A DNA stretch of 64,000 nucleotides from Enterobacillus tribolii (lineage in GTDB: Bacteria > Pseudomonadota > Gammaproteobacteria > Enterobacterales > Enterobacteriaceae), in assembly GCF_003363015.1 (NCBI RefSeq), contig NZ_QRAP01000001.1, positions 107,070-171,069 on the forward strand, given 5' to 3'. Both the position numbers and the translations under genes were made by a program. The notes under the pieces were generated by a model. That model made no database searches and had not been told where the DNA came from. It worked only from the letters and a program-made list of their open reading frames with translations. Shown here in pieces: positions 60,837 through 64,000 of the stretch; position 1 is the stretch's first letter, and every line of letters starts with the position of its first letter.

Positions 60837-60841
60837 ATTCA

Positions 60842-61255
60842 TCAAGGGAAAGACGGTTCATGTCTGATAGTATCGAGCCGTCTATAGTTCTCAGTAGCCA
60901 GGCACGAACTTAATGTATCTGAGTATGCTTGCCGTTCCATTTCCGTGACTTTGTAGGCACAGTGGTCTTTCTTGTATTTCTCCCAAGACGCTTGCTCAGC
61001 ATCAAAAGCTGCCCTGTAATTGCTGCCGTAGTCATCCAGGGTTTTCCGGATTTCAATCAGCCGCACCTTCAGCTGCTGCTCGGAGTCCCCAACCATCTTA
61101 TTAAGGCACTCACTTGCCCCCCAATATTCCAAAGATATCCCCTCACACACCGTGGGCTGAAGCTTTTCCAGATAGTTCACTGTTGGAATATCATCAGGTG
61201 CAGCAAGAGCCAGCGAGGCATTCCCTAATAAAACGAATGCAAGAATCTTTCTCAT
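60842..61255 (-). CDS. Periplasmic LprI/DUF1311-like protein (putative lysozyme inhibitor or immunity)
   Basis: Exported small protein with a signal peptide (KILAFVLLGNASLALA, cut near residue 19-20) and an LprI-type domain: Cys-paired helices with SLEYWGASECLNKM, FDAEQASWEKYKKDHCAY and LSSCLATENYRRLDTIR. LprI of Mycobacterium inhibits lysozymes, and DUF1311-like proteins accompany some lysozyme-type toxins. It is 137 residues, starting 4 bases after the stop of a broken lysozyme-like gene, in the same direction. An immunity role is inferred from that pairing. Confidence 0.75.
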   Translation of the reverse strand: MRKILAFVLLGNASLALAAPDDIPTVNYLEKLQPTVCEGISLEYWGASECLNKMVGDSEQQLKVRLIEIRKTLDDYGSNYRAAFDAEQASWEKYKKDHCAYKVTEMERQAYSDTLSSCLATENYRRLDTIRHEPSFP

Positions 61256-61259
61256 TTAG

Positions 61260-61733
61260 TTATCTTCCGTTCCTGTTCGAGTTCAAATACTCCACGCGGC
61301 GCCTGGAGCGCTCACGTTGCCCGCCTCGGTTCAGTTCTTCATTGTTTTGAATATAGTTTATGAAGTTATCAACATTATTTTCAGCCGCCGCCGGCATGGT
61401 CGAAAGCCCCCGGAAGCCATTATAAATAATATCAACCACAATATCCCTGATAGCTGGATTCAGTGATGCCCACTCAGTACGATTTTGAATATTTGCCGTC
61501 AGTGTGTTGTATACAGTTTCGGCGCGCCTTTCATAGTCTGGGTAGATTTGGTTGAACAGTGCGGCCTGCTGCTGTTCAGTTATTTCCCCAATACCCGCCC
61601 GATTCAATCGGACAAACTCCGTCAAGGGGCAGGGCCGGGTTTTGATCAGCAGGTAGGGTCCGGAACTGTCGGTAATCTTGAAGGATTTCTCGGTGGGTTT
61701 GATCTTGCGGATAGCGGTATCGGTTAATGCCAT
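61260..61733 (-). pseudogene. Chimeric remnant: P4-type integrase N-terminus fused to lysozyme-like toxin C-terminus
   Basis: An open frame of 157 codons made of two unrelated parts. Residues 1 to about 31 (MALTDTAIRKIKPTEKSFKI through SGPYLLI) are the N-terminus of a P4-family tyrosine integrase, with its start facing tRNA-Asn, as for tRNA-associated islands. From about residue 32, the text (ITEQQQAALFNQIYPDYERR, NPAIRDIVVDIIYNGFRG, RERSRRRVEYLN) resembles the C-terminal half of pesticin/phage-lysozyme-like domains; the N-terminal catalytic part is gone. It is probably the scar of a deletion inside an island. Whether it is expressed is unknown. Confidence 0.65.
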
Positions 61734-61805
61734 AGGTGGGGGTTCTATTTTCTCAACGAACCGTGAGGCTCCCGAGTAATCCCCCAAAAACTATGGATGT
61801 CAATA

Positions 61806-61838
61806 AACCCGGTAGACCTTCGCAGGCTAACCGGGTAA
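61806..61838 (-). terminator. Hairpin downstream of tRNA-Asn (copy 1)
   Basis: ACCCGGTTAG pairs with CTACCGGGT (one bulged base) around a GC-rich loop, followed leftward by TTTATT. It lies 61-93 bases after the tRNA 3-prime end, before the integrase remnant. Confidence 0.6.
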
Positions 61839-61898
61839 AGATAATTTCTTGTTTTTTAAACGTCTCCGGACTCGCTGGGATGTCCCGAAACTAAAATT

Positions 61899-61974
61899 TG
61901 GCTCCTCTGACTGGACTCGAACCAGTGACATACGGATTAACAGTCCGCCGTTCTACCGACTGAACTACAGAGGA
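61899..61974 (-). tRNA. tRNA-Asn (GTT), copy 1
   Basis: 76 bases including encoded CCA. Read on the minus strand it starts TCCTCTGTAGTTCAGTCGG, has anticodon loop CTGTTAA with GTT, T-arm GGTTCGAGTCC and ends CAGAGGAGCCA. The acceptor stem is fully paired (T1-A72). Its 3-prime side faces an integrase remnant, the usual place for P4-type island insertion. Confidence 0.99.
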
Positions 61975-61992
61975 ATCGTTGGAACGAGGCGA

Positions 61993-62021
61993 ATATTAGC
62001 GGGGCGCCTCAGGCTTGTAAA
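61993..62021 (-). promoter_or_regulatory. tRNA-Asn promoter
   Basis: On the minus strand TTTACA, 17 bases, TAATAT, followed by a GC-rich stretch TCGCCTCG before the tRNA. A near-consensus sigma-70 promoter with a stringent-type discriminator, 19 bases before the tRNA 5-prime end. Confidence 0.8.
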
Positions 62022-62297
62022 GAGCAAAATCTGATTATTGAATCGGTTGCTTATCAAAACATCAATCCGCTGATTTTTTTAGCAAATTAGCGCCTATAAC
62101 AACTTTTTTAGTCACCAGGGAAATCTGAGGCGGGTAACCTTGCATAAAGTAAATTTGTTACCGTAAATCCGGTAACGGGATGCAGGGAAGGAAAAAAGTA
62201 TGATGCTTGCTCAAAAAGCAGGAAATTCAGATAAGTGCTCCCGGATATATCATTTAGGATACATATAAATCCCCCTTTGTCACATGGAGAGCCGACG
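62022..62297. other. Intergenic region before GyrI-like gene
   Basis: About 275 bases without a gene. It holds a small dyad GTTACCGTAAATCCGGTAAC (62157-62176), possibly a regulatory site or leader hairpin for the gene at 62298. Nothing else is recognised. Confidence 0.45.
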
Positions 62298-62756
62298 ATG
62301 AGCAACTATCACGTTACCGTAGCAGATTATCCATCCAAACAGTTAGTCGGTATGAAAGTCCGTACCTCAATGAAAAACTCGCATCAGGATTGCCCGGCGC
62401 TGTGGCAGCATTTCGGGCCGCGCATCGGTGAACTGTTAGGAAACCGGGAAAGCTATGGTGTTTCCGTGATGATTAATGAGGAAGAGTTTTACTATTGGGC
62501 CGTCGTTGAGTGGGAGCCGCTGTCTCCGCTGCCGGAGGGCATGGAGCGAATCGATATTCCGGCAGGCAAATATGCAAAATGCACGGCGCCATCGCTGAAT
62601 GAGTTGGCGGACGTTTATATGTATGTCTATGGTGGATGGCCGGAAAGTCAGGATGAATATACGTTCGACGAGAAAAAGGCCTGCATTGAGTTGTATCGTA
62701 CCGGCTGGCAACCGGAGGATGCGCTTGACGTCTATATGCCGCTGAAGGCGAAGTGA
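62298..62756 (+). CDS. GyrI-like/effector-binding domain protein
   Basis: A stand-alone GyrI-like (AraC effector-binding, SOUL-like) fold protein of 152 residues: VTVADYPSKQLVGMKVRTSM, the conserved FGPRIGELLG, EEFYYWAVVEWEPLSPLPEGME and IPAGKYAKCTAPSLNEL are typical. Family members bind small hydrophobic or cationic compounds; DNA-gyrase inhibition (SbmC) is not implied. TGGAGA before the ATG supports the start at 62298; the open frame extends 21 codons upstream without homology. It stands alone. Confidence 0.8.
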   Translation: MSNYHVTVADYPSKQLVGMKVRTSMKNSHQDCPALWQHFGPRIGELLGNRESYGVSVMINEEEFYYWAVVEWEPLSPLPEGMERIDIPAGKYAKCTAPSLNELADVYMYVYGGWPESQDEYTFDEKKACIELYRTGWQPEDALDVYMPLKAK

Positions 62757-62885
62757 CGGAATAGCGTTAGCCCGCACAAGCCGGGCTTTCCCGGATGTAT
62801 TAATCCATGCCGATGGTTTTCTCGCCAATTTAGCAGAAAACGCTACGCTGAATGAATCTGTCCCTTATTTTCAGGAGATTCATGC

Positions 62886-63860
62886 ATGTGTCAGCAACAC
62901 GCGAAGTCCCCTTTGTCTGGCATGGCCGCGTTGTTGGCGGCGTCTCCCCGTAACTGGGGACGTTGGGGCGATGATGATGAGGTTGGCGCGCTTAACTTTC
63001 TGGGCAATGCGGAGGTTCTGGCCGGCGTCGCCTGTATCCGCAGCGGCAAAGTGATTACCTGCGGCGAGCGGATTGGCAGCCCGGAGGGCGATCCAATCTG
63101 GCCGGGACGCGCTCAACCGCGCCGCTACAACACCCAGGACAAAAGCCACTACCAATCCGGCACTGCGATGCCGTTTGCGGGCGGTGCGGAATTCTCCGAC
63201 GACAAGATCGACATGTTCCTTCAGGGCTCGACCCAATACGATGCCATTGGTCACGTCTGGTTTGACGATCAGATGTACAACGGCTATCCGGCCGGCGACA
63301 GCATCGGCGGAATGCGGCGCGGCTCGATTCTCCCTATCGCGGAGAAAGGCATCGCCGGGCGCGGCGTATTGCTGGACATGGCTGCCTGGAAAGGCAAGTT
63401 CGCGTTGGAAAAGGGCGACCTCTTGCACCTGGACGATATCCTTGGCGCCGCACAGCGTCAGGGCGTTGAGCTGCGTAAGCGTGACATCCTGTGCCTGCGA
63501 ATTGGCTTTCTGCAACTGCGCTTTCGCCAACCGGCGGAGGAATTTTTCCGCGATTTTGTCGAACCGGGCCTGACTTACAGCCCGGAACTGGTGCAGTGGT
63601 TTTCCGACATGGAAATCGCCGCATTGTGCACCGACACCATCTCTAATGAGACACAGTACGATCCCGCGGTGGGGGTGGGCATTCCGCTGCATGGCGCTCT
63701 GCTGCGTAACCTGGGCATCAGCTTCAATGAACTGTGTAACTTTGAAAAACTTGCGGAGGATTGCCACAACGACGGGCAGTGGGATTTCCTCTATACGGCC
63801 GCGCCATTGAAGATTGTGGATGGCTGCGGCGCGCCGGTGAATGTGCTGGTGATTAAGTAA
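62886..63860 (+). CDS. Cyclase-family (kynurenine formamidase-like) hydrolase
   Basis: Metal-dependent hydrolase of the cyclase superfamily (PF04199 type), 324 residues; members open amide or lactone rings such as formylkynurenine or isatin. It belongs to the long subgroup with GRWGDDDEVGALNFLG near the N-terminus. The usual HxGTHxDxxxH metal motif reads QGSTQYDAIGHVWFD, i.e. two of the three His are Gln, so metal binding differs from the classical enzymes. AGGAG lies 8 bases before the ATG. Substrate is unknown. Confidence 0.82.
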   Translation: MCQQHAKSPLSGMAALLAASPRNWGRWGDDDEVGALNFLGNAEVLAGVACIRSGKVITCGERIGSPEGDPIWPGRAQPRRYNTQDKSHYQSGTAMPFAGGAEFSDDKIDMFLQGSTQYDAIGHVWFDDQMYNGYPAGDSIGGMRRGSILPIAEKGIAGRGVLLDMAAWKGKFALEKGDLLHLDDILGAAQRQGVELRKRDILCLRIGFLQLRFRQPAEEFFRDFVEPGLTYSPELVQWFSDMEIAALCTDTISNETQYDPAVGVGIPLHGALLRNLGISFNELCNFEKLAEDCHNDGQWDFLYTAAPLKIVDGCGAPVNVLVIK

Positions 63861-63893
63861 GGCGCGGGGATTATTGATATACAGAAAAGCGAA

Positions 63894-63914
63894 AAGCCCG
63901 CACAAGGCGGGCTT
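63894..63914 (-). terminator. Terminator of tRNA-Asn copy 2
   Basis: AAGCCCGC / GCGGGCTT with a 5-base loop; read leftward it is followed by TTCGCTTTTC. It lies 10 bases past the tRNA 3-prime end and can also end the cyclase-family transcript. Confidence 0.8.
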
Positions 63915-63923
63915 CTCAAAATT

Positions 63924-63999
63924 TGGCTCCTCTGACTGGACTCGAACCAGTGACATACGGATTAACAGTCCGCCGTTCTACCGACTGAACTACAGAGGG
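63924..63999 (-). tRNA. tRNA-Asn (GTT), copy 2 with altered first base
   Basis: Identical to copy 1 at 75 of 76 positions, including anticodon GTT and encoded CCA. The 5-prime base is C instead of T, so the top acceptor pair is C1-A72 rather than U1-A72. Only one base remains beyond it in the window, so its promoter is not visible. Confidence 0.95.
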
Positions 64000-64000
64000 G

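Noticed and set aside
60684..60841. Possible left attachment repeat of a tRNA-Asn island
   Set aside because: I searched for a copy of the tRNA 3-prime end (CCAGTCAGAGGAGCCA or its complement) left of the LprI-like gene and saw only a short TTGGCT match, which is not convincing.
62880..63956. 358-codon open frame antisense to the cyclase-family gene and running into tRNA-Asn
   Set aside because: Shadow of a recognised gene with a good ribosome-binding site; the antisense frame has no domain and overlaps a tRNA.

Overview
This is an Enterobacterales chromosome segment. Most genes have E. coli orthologues in recognisable local order: rlmF-glnQPH; fruBKA, nfo, yeiH, yeiE, lysP and a cirA-type receptor; metG/mrp; udk, dcd, asmA and yegH; ugd, gnd and tmaR (yeeX). 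The GC-rich backbone and accessory content (siderophore ABC system, BglX, dcuC) suggest a Serratia/Gibbsiella/Dickeya-like environmental or plant-associated genus. The genus cannot be fixed from sequence alone.

Layout. 1-4.2 kb: rRNA methyltransferase, glutamine ABC transporter with an NtrC/sigma-54 control region, and a Nudix hydrolase. 4.4-8.3 kb: fructose PTS operon fruBKA behind two Cra operators. 8.4-13.7 kb: nfo, yeiH, a Usp protein, yeiE and lysP. 13.8-25.5 kb: Fur-boxed siderophore ABC operon, rimL, bglX, a Fur-boxed CirA-like receptor, and an M20 amidohydrolase with an MHS-type transporter. 25.5-35.6 kb: metG, mrp, udk, dcd, asmA, dcuC, yegH. 36.0-48.3 kb: strongly AT-rich surface-polysaccharide (O-antigen type) cluster behind a JUMPstart/ops element. 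It encodes CDP-glycerol synthesis, a TagF/TagB-like glycerophosphotransferase, Wzx, Wzy, three glycosyltransferases, ManC/ManB, a GalF-like protein and an O-acyltransferase. The backbone resumes with ugd, gnd and tmaR.

51.8-64 kb is accessory: a HAD phosphatase, a GntR/HutC regulator and a DeoC-family aldolase that share one operator sequence; a MocR-type regulator divergent from torCAD (TMAO respiration); a broken lysozyme-like toxin fused to an integrase N-terminus, with an intact LprI-like partner beside tRNA-Asn; a GyrI-like domain protein; a cyclase-family hydrolase; and a second tRNA-Asn whose first base pair is altered.

Working together: PTS fructose uptake links to TmaR, known to control Enzyme I localisation. 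The two Fur-boxed loci probably form one ferric-siderophore uptake path (outer membrane receptor, then binding protein, permease and ATPase). Ugd, ManBC and GalF supply nucleotide sugars to the polysaccharide cluster. No rRNA, CRISPR array, insertion sequence or transposase was seen.
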